Assembly (NCBI GenBank): GCA_044507625.1 | Contig: JBIQJE010000018.1 | Span: 1 to 64,000, forward strand | Length of the DNA: 64,000 nucleotides | DNA from: Hyphomicrobium_A sp044507625 | Lineage (GTDB): Bacteria; Pseudomonadota; Alphaproteobacteria; Rhizobiales; Hyphomicrobiaceae | Direction of reading: 5' to 3' | In this document: piece after piece, positions 35,801-43,691 of the stretch | Position numbering within the stretch: position 1 is the stretch's first letter | Layout: every line of letters begins with the position of its first letter | The notes under the pieces: model-generated | What the model was told of the DNA's origin: nothing | The model's database searches: none | Seen by the model: the letters and a program-made list of their open reading frames with translations, nothing else | Translations under genes and position numbers: made by a program

Positions 35801-35850
35801 TATCCGCGCGTACCCGCGCGTACCCGCGCGTACCCGCGCGTACCCGCGCC
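35801..35850. repeat. 10-bp tandem repeat, five units
   Basis: Five consecutive 10-bp units of tacccgcgcg, the first with one change (tatccgcgcg) and the last ending in c. No coding sequence covers it. It is too short and regular for CRISPR and has no spacers. Confidence 0.85.
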
Positions 35851-35880
35851 AAGAAATGGCCAATTGTGCTTGTAAATCAA

Positions 35881-35916
35881 TGCTCTCGCGGGACTTGAGC
35901 CCGGGGCGTGACAGGG
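35881..35916 (-). pseudogene. Eroded tRNA-like 3' half
   Basis: On the minus strand the CCTGTCACG anticodon-loop sequence and the T-arm-like GGGCTCAAGTCCCG are recognisable, as in tRNA-Asp(GTC), but the variable region is shortened and no 5' half exists. It precedes the second 20-bp repeat. Confidence 0.4.
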
Positions 35917-35927
35917 AAAACGCTCTG

Positions 35928-35947
35928 ATTGACCTATTGCTGACCCG
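35928..35947. repeat. 20-bp direct repeat, copy 2
   Basis: Identical to 35661-35680. Each copy is followed within about 60-150 bases by a tRNA-like 3' fragment, so the duplication probably records repeated insertion or copying of a small segment. Confidence 0.75.
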
Positions 35948-36015
35948 TCGCCTTTCGACTTACGCCGGTTTCGTAATAAGGTCGTTTTTCTGTGTGGGAT
36001 TTCAAAGGGATAAAG

Positions 36016-36065
36016 TGGCGCGAGAGACGGGACTTGAACCCGCGGCCTCCGGCGTGACAGGCCGG
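36016..36065 (-). pseudogene. tRNA-Asp(GTC)-like 3' half with CCA
   Basis: The minus strand reads through a 5-bp anticodon stem (CCGGC/GCCGG) with loop CTGTCAC, a variable loop, T arm GCGGGTTCAAGTCCCGT, a 7-base acceptor strand CTCTCGC, a G discriminator and CCA. The 5' acceptor strand (it would need GCGAGAG) and a proper D arm are missing upstream, so this is a 3' fragment, not a functional tRNA. It looks like an attachment-site remnant. Confidence 0.5.
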
Positions 36066-36963
36066 ACTTCAAACCCGAGCAGCCCCGGCCATAGCCGAGC
36101 GGCACGGAAAGATGACTTTCCCCGCAAGGTCACCATTTTCTACCTCATCCCCTGCGACGTGTCGACTCCAATGTCTCGACAACACGTCGGGTATCACTCG
36201 GACGTACAAGCCTTCCATCGCCTCCTACGCACCTCCTATGGCGGAGGGCCTCCAATGGTGTCCTTTGTAGTCCCGTTATTGCCGCCACTTGCTCATTCGT
36301 TGAAAGGCAATCCGAATCACTATTCGGTTTTTTTCATTTTTCTCTCCCTCTCACAGCTCGTAAGTGCATACGCACACACCTCCCAATGATCGGCAATACC
36401 AAACGTGTTTCCTGCTCATCTGGCTGATTAATAAGACGTCGCAATTCAGGGTTTGCTGCAGGTATTGAGAGGGGCTAGGGGAGCTGCGGGGGATTGAGGG
36501 GGTTTGAGCGGGAGATAACTTTGACGCATCACATTTGTGTTACGCGTTGTTTCAATTGGCGTGACTATACGCAATTGAACGTGTCGCGTTCCCTCCTACG
36601 CCTGCGACCTACCGCCAATGATCGCGACAATCTCGGCTTAAAAGCTGAGGGCGGCTTCCCCTGACGAATGACCCTCGGAAGCTGCGCTTCAGAGTGCCGG
36701 GTGGGTCAGTTTCACACTGCCGATACAGCGCAGCACCAACGGCGCTCCTGGCCTCTCGTCGACCATGCCCGCCTTTCTGACCGGGGGACAGAAAGGGGCT
36801 GAGGGGGATTGAGGATAATACGTTGGTGAATTGATCTTTCCCGGCAAATCTCGCGCGAAATGAAACGCGTCGAGGTCGCTGCAATGTTGCGTTCCAGAGG
36901 GAAAGAAGGCGGGGGCTCGCGGGCGAATTTTGGTTCGCTCGAGAGAAGAGGAGGGGCGCACTG
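36066..36963. other. Gene-poor stretch upstream of the integrase module
   Basis: About 900 bases without a supported gene. It is less GC-rich in places than its surroundings, holds a G-quadruplex-type motif (36471-36502), and has a block ggggggattgagg-like at 36803-36814 that repeats part of that motif. It may carry the integrase promoter and recombination accessory sites. Confidence 0.5.
36471..36502 (+). other. G-quadruplex-type motif
   Basis: Four G-runs of 4, 4, 5 and 5 (36471-36474, 36478-36481, 36488-36492 and 36498-36502) are separated by loops of 3, 6 and 5 bases, a canonical G4 pattern on the plus strand. The string gggggattgagg recurs at 36803-36814. It lies about 460 bases upstream of the HTH-integrase operon. 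Confidence 0.7.
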
Positions 36964-37227
36964 ATGAGCCACCGACAGCACCCGATCCCTCGGCAGGACG
37001 CCCCGTCACGCCATTGGCCACGCCTCATGCGTGCAGCGACGGCCGCCGAGTACACAGACGAAAAATCCGTTCAATCATTCCTGCGTCGCGCAGGATCCAT
37101 CTACCCCAAGCCCATCATTGTCCCCGGAAGAGGTCGCGTATGGACAAAGGAAGGCCTCGACGAAGCAATCGACCGCCTGAGCAAAGTGCTGAGCGGAACG
37201 AGCGCCAACCTCGCCGACGACTTGTGA
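36964..37227 (+). CDS. Small HTH protein coupled to the island integrase
   Basis: This 87-residue protein has a helix-turn-helix-like core (RAATAAEYTDEKSVQSFLRR) followed by VWTKEGLDEAIDRL, the pattern of AlpA-like regulators encoded just before tyrosine integrases in Hyphomicrobiales islands. It overlaps the integrase start (GTGA), indicating translational coupling. The likely role is integrase control or excision. Confidence 0.7.
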   Translation: MSHRQHPIPRQDAPSRHWPRLMRAATAAEYTDEKSVQSFLRRAGSIYPKPIIVPGRGRVWTKEGLDEAIDRLSKVLSGTSANLADDL

Positions 37228-38477
37228 AGGGCTGGCCCCGCTACATGATCGAACGCCGTCTCGCGAACGGGGAGATCGCATACTATTGGCGGCCACACCG
37301 AAGGATCATCCAGGCCGGCTTCACTCTGCATGCCGAACCGCTCGGCACCGACATTGGACAAGCCATCGCCCGCGCACATGATCTCAATCGTCATCTCGAC
37401 GCGTGGAGGATAGAACGCGGTTGTGTCAGAACCCTCGACCTGCAGCCAGGCTTCGGCACGCTCGAATGGCTCTTTGAGCGCTACAAGCAGCCTGACTGCC
37501 TCGCCGGGAAGCGCGTCTCGGCGCGATCACGCCCGGACTACATCCGCGCCTTCAAGCTCATCTGCGAGCTGACCCGCAAGTCCGGCGGTGACGTCGGCGG
37601 CGCTCCGGTGAAGGCCATCGACGCGCGCGCCGCCGACAAGATCTACGAGCGATTGAAGGTTGGCCCCCGCGGGCCCCGACTGCGCCAAGCAAACGTCTGC
37701 ATCATCCGTGCAGCACGCGCATGGGATGTCGTCGCTCGACTTCACCCGAAGGACGTACCGCTCCAAAATCCCTTCCGCGGCGTCGAACTCACGCACGGCA
37801 AAGGCAAACGGCCAGCCGCCACGCGTGAGGACGCCTATGCGCTGCATCAGGCCCTCGTCGACGCAGGTGAAATCCACCTTGCCGTCGTGCCCCTCGTTTG
37901 CTTCGAGTGGCTGCAGCGGCCCGAGAACGTCATCGCCGGCCACCTCACCTGGCTCGACTACAAGCCCGCCAGCAAGCCCAACTCCGTGCGCATCGAGCAT
38001 CACAAGACCGGCGCGCTCGTTTGGATGCCATTGTCCGACGCCGACGGTCCGTTCTTCCCTCAGCTGATCAACTACCTCGATGGGCTGAAGCGCCTCGGCA
38101 CTCCCGTCGTACTCATGTCGCCAGAAAGGCGACGCAAGGGCCGCGTGTTCGATCCTCGCCCCTTCCTCATGCGCGAAGCCCGCAAGCGCGTGCGCCAGGC
38201 AGCCGACACCGCCGGATTGCCCTCATGGCTGACGCTCGACGCATGCCGCCACGGCGGCATGACGGAGCTGGCCGATTCCGACCTCACCGAAGAGCAGGAG
38301 ATGTCGCTGTCGGGTCATACGACGCCCGATGCCAAGCGCCGTTATGTGAAGCGCACGGACGCCCAGCGCCTGACCGCCGCACGCAAGCGGCGCGCGTGGG
38401 TGCAAGAACAAAAAATGCACGAGAGTGGCAATGAAACGGCTTCGAAGAGTAGCAATGGAACATCTGTTCCAGACTAA
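37224..38477 (+). CDS. Tyrosine integrase of the tRNA-Arg island
   Basis: The protein is about 417 residues from the GTG at 37224, which overlaps the upstream stop; an ATG at 37140 is the alternative. Residues about 60-200 are the SAM-like core-binding region. The catalytic domain shows R342 in CRHGGMTELAD, H365 in LSGHTTPDAK and nucleophile Y374 in KRRYVKR; an earlier arginine is in EWLQRPENV. The stop is 14 bases from the 3' end of tRNA-Arg, the usual position for an integrase that recombines at a tRNA 3' end. It most probably inserted this island. Confidence 0.9.
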   Translation: MKGWPRYMIERRLANGEIAYYWRPHRRIIQAGFTLHAEPLGTDIGQAIARAHDLNRHLDAWRIERGCVRTLDLQPGFGTLEWLFERYKQPDCLAGKRVSARSRPDYIRAFKLICELTRKSGGDVGGAPVKAIDARAADKIYERLKVGPRGPRLRQANVCIIRAARAWDVVARLHPKDVPLQNPFRGVELTHGKGKRPAATREDAYALHQALVDAGEIHLAVVPLVCFEWLQRPENVIAGHLTWLDYKPASKPNSVRIEHHKTGALVWMPLSDADGPFFPQLINYLDGLKRLGTPVVLMSPERRRKGRVFDPRPFLMREARKRVRQAADTAGLPSWLTLDACRHGGMTELADSDLTEEQEMSLSGHTTPDAKRRYVKRTDAQRLTAARKRRAWVQEQKMHESGNETASKSSNGTSVPD

Positions 38478-38491
38478 CCGGCTGAAACTGC

Positions 38492-38539
38492 TGGCGATCC
38501 CGGCAGGGCTCGAACCTGCGACCCTCTGCTTAGAAGGCA
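38492..38539 (-). repeat. Attachment-site repeat, right (3' part of tRNA-Arg)
   Basis: These 48 bases match 6806-6853 at 46 positions in direct orientation. The repeat runs from the encoded CCA through the T arm to the anticodon loop, ending at ggca; beyond it the two flanks diverge at once. Confidence 0.88.
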
Positions 38540-38568
38540 GATGCTCTATCCAGCTGAGCTACGGGACC
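38492..38568 (-). tRNA. tRNA-Arg(TCT), island integration site
   Basis: A complete 77-nt minus-strand cloverleaf: acceptor GGTCCCG pairs with CGGGATC (one G-T), D arm GTAGCTCAGCTGGATAGAGC, anticodon loop CTTCTAA with anticodon TCT, T arm GCAGG TTCGAGC CCTGC, G discriminator and encoded CCA. Its 3' 48 bases are the right attachment repeat, so this 3' half is island-derived if the integration model is right. Confidence 0.96.
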
Positions 38569-38817
38569 TCGCCGCCGTCGAAGACGGGCCAAAGGGTAAA
38601 TACCCTTCCGCTGCCCAGTCTCTATACGGACTCGCTTCCCGGAATGTGAAGTAAATTCACGCTCCGCGAACCGACCTGACGGCAAATAACCCGTTCGGTA
38701 GCCAAAGAAAAGGCGCGCCCGGCATCAAAGCCGTTCTAGATGCGCTTCGCCACAGCGGGTGCAGGCTTCTGGACGAGCGCGTGCCGACAACACGCCGCTT
38801 CGGCAGGCGCCTTCCGC

Positions 38818-38901
38818 TCAAGAGGCGTAGCGATCCTTCACGCCCGGGCGAGACACTGCACCTCGGGATGCTTCGACTTCCAGCTTCGCGTCCGCTCGCA
38901 T
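38818..38901 (-). CDS. Possible 27-residue small protein after the methyltransferase
   Basis: An ATG at 38901 lies three bases after the methyltransferase stop, with AGGAG at a suitable distance (inside the end of the upstream gene). The frame is 27 codons, charged, with no cysteine and no hydrophobic segment. It could be translated by re-initiation, but there is no homology I recognise, so this is only a possibility. Confidence 0.3.
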   Translation of the reverse strand: MRADAKLEVEASRGAVSRPGVKDRYAS

Positions 38902-38904
38902 GGG

Positions 38905-39723
38905 TCAGCTCCTCTTGCGTGCAATGAGCGAGATGGCGCTGAGGTGCGAGCGATATTTGTGGAACGTACGGCGCATCGTGCCGACGCGGCGCCGGGCTTC
39001 GCGGTCCGTCATCGCGTTGCCGAGGAACTTCAACGCGCCCCACAGGCCTTCGTCCGCAATGAGGCGCGCAGGCCGCAGAAGGTTCATCGGCGAGAGCCGC
39101 GTGCGCTCCACGTCGAACCCGGCGCCTTCGAGAAGCTGCCGCCACTCTTCCGGTGTCAGCGGCCGCGCACCAATGTGGATCGATGTCGACAGCGCATTCT
39201 CGATGTCCTGCTTGATCTCCGGACGCACGTTGTCGGGCACGATGGCCAGTTCGTGGATTGCATAACATCCGCCCGGGCGCAGCACCCGGTGGGCCTCTTG
39301 CACGATGCGCTGCTTGTGCTCTGCTGGGTTCATCGACAGCATGGCCTCTCCTATGACGACACTGGCGCTATCGGACGGCAGCCCGGTTTCGTCGGCGGGT
39401 CCGACCCTGACCGAAACCGCCGTCTGCGACGGCAAGCGGTGCGCGGTCCAGGCGGCGGCCGTCGCGTCACGCTCGACTCCGACGTAGGACCGCGGCTTTC
39501 TTTGCAGGACGAGGCGGCTCGTGACGCCAAGGCCAGGCGCAAGCTCGACGACGTCGTCGGCCTTGCCGATATCGAGATCATCGAGCAGCGCACGCGTCAT
39601 CGCGAGGCCGCCGGGCCGCAACACGCGCTTGCCGAGCCGCGCGAGAAGCCAGTGACCGGGCATCTTCTCGGCTTTGAGACCGTGGCCAGGGAGCTCATTC
39701 CTTGCCCGTTCCGCCTGTATCAT
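38905..39723 (-). CDS. SAM-dependent methyltransferase (class I)
   Basis: This 272-residue protein has a Rossmann-type methyltransferase core: motif I VVELAPGLGVTSRL (about residues 58-71), acidic VGVERD, SVVIGEAMLSM as motif IV, and HRVLRPGGCYAIHEL. The last 80 residues are basic and less typical (LRPARLIADEGLWGALKFLG). It belongs with the UbiE/arsenite-type small-molecule methyltransferases; the substrate is unknown. It is downstream of a TonB receptor and AraC regulator on the same strand, so it may modify an imported ligand or be coregulated by chance. Confidence 0.85.
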   Translation of the reverse strand: MIQAERARNELPGHGLKAEKMPGHWLLARLGKRVLRPGGLAMTRALLDDLDIGKADDVVELAPGLGVTSRLVLQRKPRSYVGVERDATAAAWTAHRLPSQTAVSVRVGPADETGLPSDSASVVIGEAMLSMNPAEHKQRIVQEAHRVLRPGGCYAIHELAIVPDNVRPEIKQDIENALSTSIHIGARPLTPEEWRQLLEGAGFDVERTRLSPMNLLRPARLIADEGLWGALKFLGNAMTDREARRRVGTMRRTFHKYRSHLSAISLIARKRS

Positions 39724-39787
39724 CGTCTGCGCCTTTCTCTTGCAACGCTCGAAGGAGCGCCCGCTTTGCAGCGTGCTCTCCGGAGCC

Positions 39788-42244
39788 TTAGTAATTTCCT
39801 TTCACGCCCACGATGAACGCGCGGCCATCGCCCGGAAGAAACGCGGCCTGGCCGGCCGTCGCCGTGTCCACGATGAGCGTCGATGAGGCGTATTTCTCGT
39901 CGAAGATGTTGCGCACTTCGCCGTAGAGCGAAATCGTGCGGTCGAGTTCGTAGCTCGCGCGCGCATCGACGGTGACGAACGACTTGTTGAATAGCGTGTT
40001 GGCGTTGTCGACCGGCGTCTCGCCAGGCAGCCAGTTCACTTCCGTTTCGACGAAGAGCCGCGAATTGACCGTGTAGCGCAAGGCCGCGTTGACGATATGC
40101 GGAGGAGCGCCGGCGAGCCTGTTGTTGCCGTGCACAGGATCGTCATCGAAGCGGAAATCCTGGAAGGTGTACGCGATGCGCGCCCCGATATTTCTGCTGA
40201 GCTGCGCAGCTATGCCAAGCTCGATACCGAAGTGGCGCGTTCTGTCGGCGTTGACCGCACCCAGCGACACGCCGGAAGAATCACGCAAGTTGAGCAGCTC
40301 GTTCTCGACCCACGAATAGTAGGTAACCGCCTCCCAGCTGATTGCGCCCCGCTGGCCCCGCCATCCGCCTTCGAGTGTGGTCGCGGTCTGCGCATCGAGG
40401 TCCGGTGTGGCGAACGCATACTGCGGTACCGGCTGCGGCGGCTGTCCCTTTGGCGACGGATATCCAGGGCTGAAGAAGGGCGTGCCGTTGATCGTCGCGA
40501 GAAGATCATCGTGCGTCGGCGGCTCGAAGCTGCGGCTCACCGCACCGAAGAGGGTGTTGTTCGGCGCAAGATCGTAGAGCAGGCCCAGGCTCGGGCTCCA
40601 CCCCGTATAGCTCCGCGTATAGCTCGTGTTCTGGGGCAGCGCGAAGAACTGCTGCAATGTGCCCTGCAGCGGATGGAAGCCGGCGCCCGGGCGATGGCCA
40701 GCACCAAAGTGGTCGGTGTTGCCGCGTGTCGCATACGCGTAGGCGAGGGCGGGGCTTAGGGTGAACCCATGCCCGAGAGGGACATTGAGGCCGACGTTCA
40801 GCGATAGCGTGGTGGCATCGAGTTCGCTGTCACCGAACTTGGCACCCTGGTTGCCCGCGATATTGAGAAAATTCTCCCGGTCGGCCGAGCCAACGATGTA
40901 TTGGGCGGTGGCCTCGAACAGCGGCAGCGGCGCTGAAGCGTCGGGGCTGTAGGCGTAGCGCACCACGCTCGTAAAGTCGCCGCCCTCGGTGGTGCGGACA
41001 CCGCCGGAAATGGGAAAGCGGAACATGTCGTCAGTGTACGCGTAGCCGACGGCGACGTCGACGAGATGCGCGCCATAGCTGGCCGAGGTCCGCGAGCCGA
41101 TACGGAATTGCTCCGTCTCACGCCGCGGCCGGTCGCGCTGCACGTCGGGCCCTGGATTGAGCACCGTCGGCGGGTTTCCGGGGATGACGGTTGGTCCGCC
41201 ATAAACCTGTTTGGGGTTCTGCTCGAGCAACGTCCAAGGCAGGGGCCCGGCGACATCGAATCCGAGATCGGTGTAGCCGAGAAAGATGCGGGTCGCGATG
41301 TGCTCATCGACCTTCGCGCCGGCATTGATATTGAGGTTTGTGCGCTCGGAGCTGTTGTAGTCACGGAAGCCGTCACGCTCGCTGTAGCTGATCTGCGCGC
41401 TACCATCGATGTCACCCTGGCGCGCGCCCGCCTGCGCGGTCGCCGTGATCTGCCCGAAGCTTCCCGCTTCGAGTGTGGCTGAGCCTCCCGGCGCCGATGA
41501 GCCGGTGGGCGAGGTAAAGTTGATAGCGCCGCCGAGAACCGTAGCGCCAAGCCGGTTCGCCGCGTATCCGCGATAGACCTCCATGAACGCGGCCTGGCGT
41601 GGATCGGCGAGACCGACGACGTACGAGCCGTCTGCGCGATTGAGCGGAAGCCCGTCCTGCAGAACCAGAATGCCCCTCTCGACCGGATTCTGTTGCAGGC
41701 CGGAGCCGCGAATCTGGATGCGCGGCTGGTCGTTGCCGCCGAAGAAGTTCTGAACGATGACGCCCGGAACGATCTTTAGCGAGTCGCCAACGGTCACATT
41801 CGCCCGCCCCACGAGCTGCTCCTCGCCGACGACCGCGGTGCCTCCCGCAATGGCGCCGAGCCGCCTGCGGGCGACCGCTTCGCCCGTTTGCGCTTCGGCA
41901 GGTCGCGTTTCTGCGAGAGAAGCCGGTGCAGATGTCAAAGCGGTTGCAGCGGCTGCTGCGGAGCTGGCGCCCGCAGACTTTTTCTTCTTCTGGGGCGCCG
42001 GAGCAGCGTCGACAACCATGGGCGGCAGCACGACCTCCGCGCCCGGAGCCGCAGACTGCGCGATGGCATGGGATGGAACAACGCACGCCGCCGCCAGCGC
42101 GCCGAGAAGGTAAGCGAGATACGGTGTTGTGGAGCCGACATCCTTACCGGTCCGTCGCTGCGTCCGGCAGCCAGAACCGGCAGCGGCTACATCAAGACCT
42201 TTGCGGCAGCACGCACTTGAACCAACACCAGCACTTCGCATCAC
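39788..42244 (-). CDS. TonB-dependent outer-membrane receptor
   Basis: This receptor has 818 residues. A long N-terminus is followed by a hydrophobic signal segment (YLLGALAAACVVPSHAIA, about residues 44-61), TonB-box-like VLPPMVVDAAP, and a Lys/Ala linker. The plug is at about 120-250 (VPGVIVQNFFGGNDQPRIQ, then VLQDGLPLNRADGS, LGATVLGGAINF), followed by the barrel. Its relation to the island receptor at 19.1 kb is visible in the plug pattern and in NANTL-type barrel segments. Expression is probably controlled by the AraC-type gene 190 bases upstream. The ligand is unknown, most likely an iron chelate. I saw no cobalamin riboswitch upstream. Confidence 0.92.
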   Translation of the reverse strand: MMRSAGVGSSACCRKGLDVAAAGSGCRTQRRTGKDVGSTTPYLAYLLGALAAACVVPSHAIAQSAAPGAEVVLPPMVVDAAPAPQKKKKSAGASSAAAAATALTSAPASLAETRPAEAQTGEAVARRRLGAIAGGTAVVGEEQLVGRANVTVGDSLKIVPGVIVQNFFGGNDQPRIQIRGSGLQQNPVERGILVLQDGLPLNRADGSYVVGLADPRQAAFMEVYRGYAANRLGATVLGGAINFTSPTGSSAPGGSATLEAGSFGQITATAQAGARQGDIDGSAQISYSERDGFRDYNSSERTNLNINAGAKVDEHIATRIFLGYTDLGFDVAGPLPWTLLEQNPKQVYGGPTVIPGNPPTVLNPGPDVQRDRPRRETEQFRIGSRTSASYGAHLVDVAVGYAYTDDMFRFPISGGVRTTEGGDFTSVVRYAYSPDASAPLPLFEATAQYIVGSADRENFLNIAGNQGAKFGDSELDATTLSLNVGLNVPLGHGFTLSPALAYAYATRGNTDHFGAGHRPGAGFHPLQGTLQQFFALPQNTSYTRSYTGWSPSLGLLYDLAPNNTLFGAVSRSFEPPTHDDLLATINGTPFFSPGYPSPKGQPPQPVPQYAFATPDLDAQTATTLEGGWRGQRGAISWEAVTYYSWVENELLNLRDSSGVSLGAVNADRTRHFGIELGIAAQLSRNIGARIAYTFQDFRFDDDPVHGNNRLAGAPPHIVNAALRYTVNSRLFVETEVNWLPGETPVDNANTLFNKSFVTVDARASYELDRTISLYGEVRNIFDEKYASSTLIVDTATAGQAAFLPGDGRAFIVGVKGNY

Positions 42245-42433
42245 TCATTCCCCTACGCAAATACGCCGTCGGACGACAGCAAGGGACGACGCAGGAGCTG
42301 TGCAATCCCGCGACCGTTACCTTGCTTTGGTGCAGTTAAAGCTGGCGGCGCGCGGGAAGCGCCTCCATGCGGCAGCGATGATGCTCAAATCGGGAGAATA
42401 TTTCGCGCTGCGACCGCGGAGCCCGATATCCGC

Positions 42434-43378
42434 TCAGTCAACGTTCGGACGCGGGAGGCGGCGGTATTCGGCCGGATTGATGTTGAACTGCTGGCGGAAA
42501 GCCCGGGCGAACTGGCTCGGATTGGTATAGCCCACCTCGAGCGCAATCTCCGCGATGCTGAGAGTGCTGCGCGAGAGCAGATCCTGGGCCGCCTCCAGCC
42601 TCCGGCTGCGCGAGAAACGGGCAATGCCGTCGCCGTAGCAGCACTTGAAGCAGCGCTTCAGATCGCATGCGTTCATTCCAACGATCGCGCTGAGTTCCGA
42701 GATCGTCGGCGGATCGTCGAGGCGCTGGCTGAGGATGTCGGCCGCTTGCTTCAGCTTCGATAGCGCTTTCGGTGGTACCGATGAATCGCCCGCTTCCGAT
42801 ATCTGCGGGCCGGTGTGTTTGGCATAGGTCCACGCGAGCAGCGCCAGCACCAGCTGTTCGGCGGCGAGGATGGCGGCGTCGTCCTCGATGCGCAGATCGA
42901 GCAAGGCCCGCGCGTAGGAGAGACTGCGCGTATCGAGTGCGATTTCCCCGTCACCCGGCGGCGCATCTCCGGCGCCCCCCATGAGAAAGCGCGAGACCTG
43001 GCAGGTCGCTCCGCGCGGGCATCCGATGCACCAGGCCTGGGGAAAGTAAACCAGGACCGCCAGGCACGCAGATGCGCCAACGTCGATCCACCGCTGAGGC
43101 GCACCTGCAGGCTGGCGCAGGATATGCAGCGCGTGGGGTTTACAGATGAAACGGCTTCGATCCTCCTCGTCGCTGCCGATGATGGGCTTGCCGGAAACGC
43201 TGACGACAAAGTGCGTGCCGCCGCCGGCGATCATCACGCGCTGCACGTCTCCGGGCCGCACCGCGCTTATCTCAAGCCCGCCTCGCAATGACATCGAAAC
43301 CAGCGGTTCAGCATGCTGCGCCGGCGACGGGTGAATGTAGCTGGCCTCATCTGCGAGGCATTCCGTGCTCGCACTCAT
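42434..43378 (-). CDS. AraC-family transcription regulator (PchR-like)
   Basis: This 314-residue protein has two C-terminal helix-turn-helix motifs (about 215-310): ISELSAIVGMNACDLKRCFK, then LSIAEIALEVGYTNPSQFAR followed by FNINPAEYRR. The N-terminal 200 residues form a ligand-binding region with a C-x2-C-x4-C-like cluster (CIGCPRGATC). Regulators of this layout next to TonB receptors, such as PchR, respond to siderophores. It transcribes toward the receptor and methyltransferase, which it probably controls. Confidence 0.88.
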   Translation of the reverse strand: MSASTECLADEASYIHPSPAQHAEPLVSMSLRGGLEISAVRPGDVQRVMIAGGGTHFVVSVSGKPIIGSDEEDRSRFICKPHALHILRQPAGAPQRWIDVGASACLAVLVYFPQAWCIGCPRGATCQVSRFLMGGAGDAPPGDGEIALDTRSLSYARALLDLRIEDDAAILAAEQLVLALLAWTYAKHTGPQISEAGDSSVPPKALSKLKQAADILSQRLDDPPTISELSAIVGMNACDLKRCFKCCYGDGIARFSRSRRLEAAQDLLSRSTLSIAEIALEVGYTNPSQFARAFRQQFNINPAEYRRLPRPNVD

Positions 43379-43691
43379 TGCTGGCCCTATCGTGCTCAGT
43401 CCGCCCTATTGTGTACTCTACGAGTAATAAAGCACAGCGCACGCAAACTGTCGCGTCTCGCCGGCAACACGCCGAATGCCATCCTTCGGCTGATCTGGAT
43501 CAGCGTTCGCGATGCGAGATCCTTGTTCGCCCGCAGTTCGCTCGCAGCCCGATCGGCCTTCGCGCGTGCGGCCGGGTGTCCGGCGGAGCGATCACATCGG
43601 CGAGATGTCACGGAGAGGAATTGACTTTCGTTATCCGCAACGCGGCACCCCGAGCCTAGCTAGGGCATGAGGGATCATCGGGGGAGCGGCC
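43379..43691. other. Promoter region between AraC and beta-barrel genes
   Basis: A 313-base divergent intergenic region with no gene I can support. It contains an FNR/Dnr-like palindrome at 43621-43634 on the side of the plus-strand gene. Confidence 0.55.
43621..43634. promoter_or_regulatory. FNR/Dnr-like box TTGAC-TTTC-GTTAT
   Basis: The 5-4-5 motif differs from TTGAC-N4-GTCAA at two positions of the right arm. It is 58 bases upstream of the GTG of the beta-barrel gene. It is the weakest member of the set of similar boxes in this region. Confidence 0.45.

Larger units (their letters stand above)
6806..38539. mobile_element. Genomic island of about 31.7 kb integrated into tRNA-Arg(TCT)
   Basis: The left limit is a 48-bp tRNA-Arg 3' fragment (6806-6853) and the right limit the same 48 bp inside the intact tRNA-Arg (38492-38539), in the same orientation and identical at 46 of 48 positions. 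A tyrosine integrase (37224-38477) lies immediately next to the tRNA, and an HTH gene overlaps its start. Integration into a tRNA 3' end with restoration of the gene by island DNA explains the arrangement. The cargo is accessory: defence genes, TonB receptors, hydrolases, a resolvase and a second small integrase, so the island is probably composite. Whether it can still excise is unknown. Confidence 0.82.

Noticed and set aside
35801..35850. Possible CRISPR array (regular short repeats)
   Set aside because: The units are 10 bp with no spacers and only five copies; this is a simple tandem repeat.
36016..36065. Functional tRNA-Asp
   Set aside because: The 5' acceptor strand and D arm are absent upstream of the fragment; only the 3' half and CCA are present.
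34358..36105. A complete transposon (resolvase plus transposase)
   Set aside because: Only the serine recombinase is found; no transposase or terminal inverted repeats are visible.
42245..42433. Cobalamin riboswitch upstream of the TonB receptor
   Set aside because: I found no GCCACTG-type B12 box or pseudoknot in the 190-base gap; the adjacent AraC regulator explains control better.
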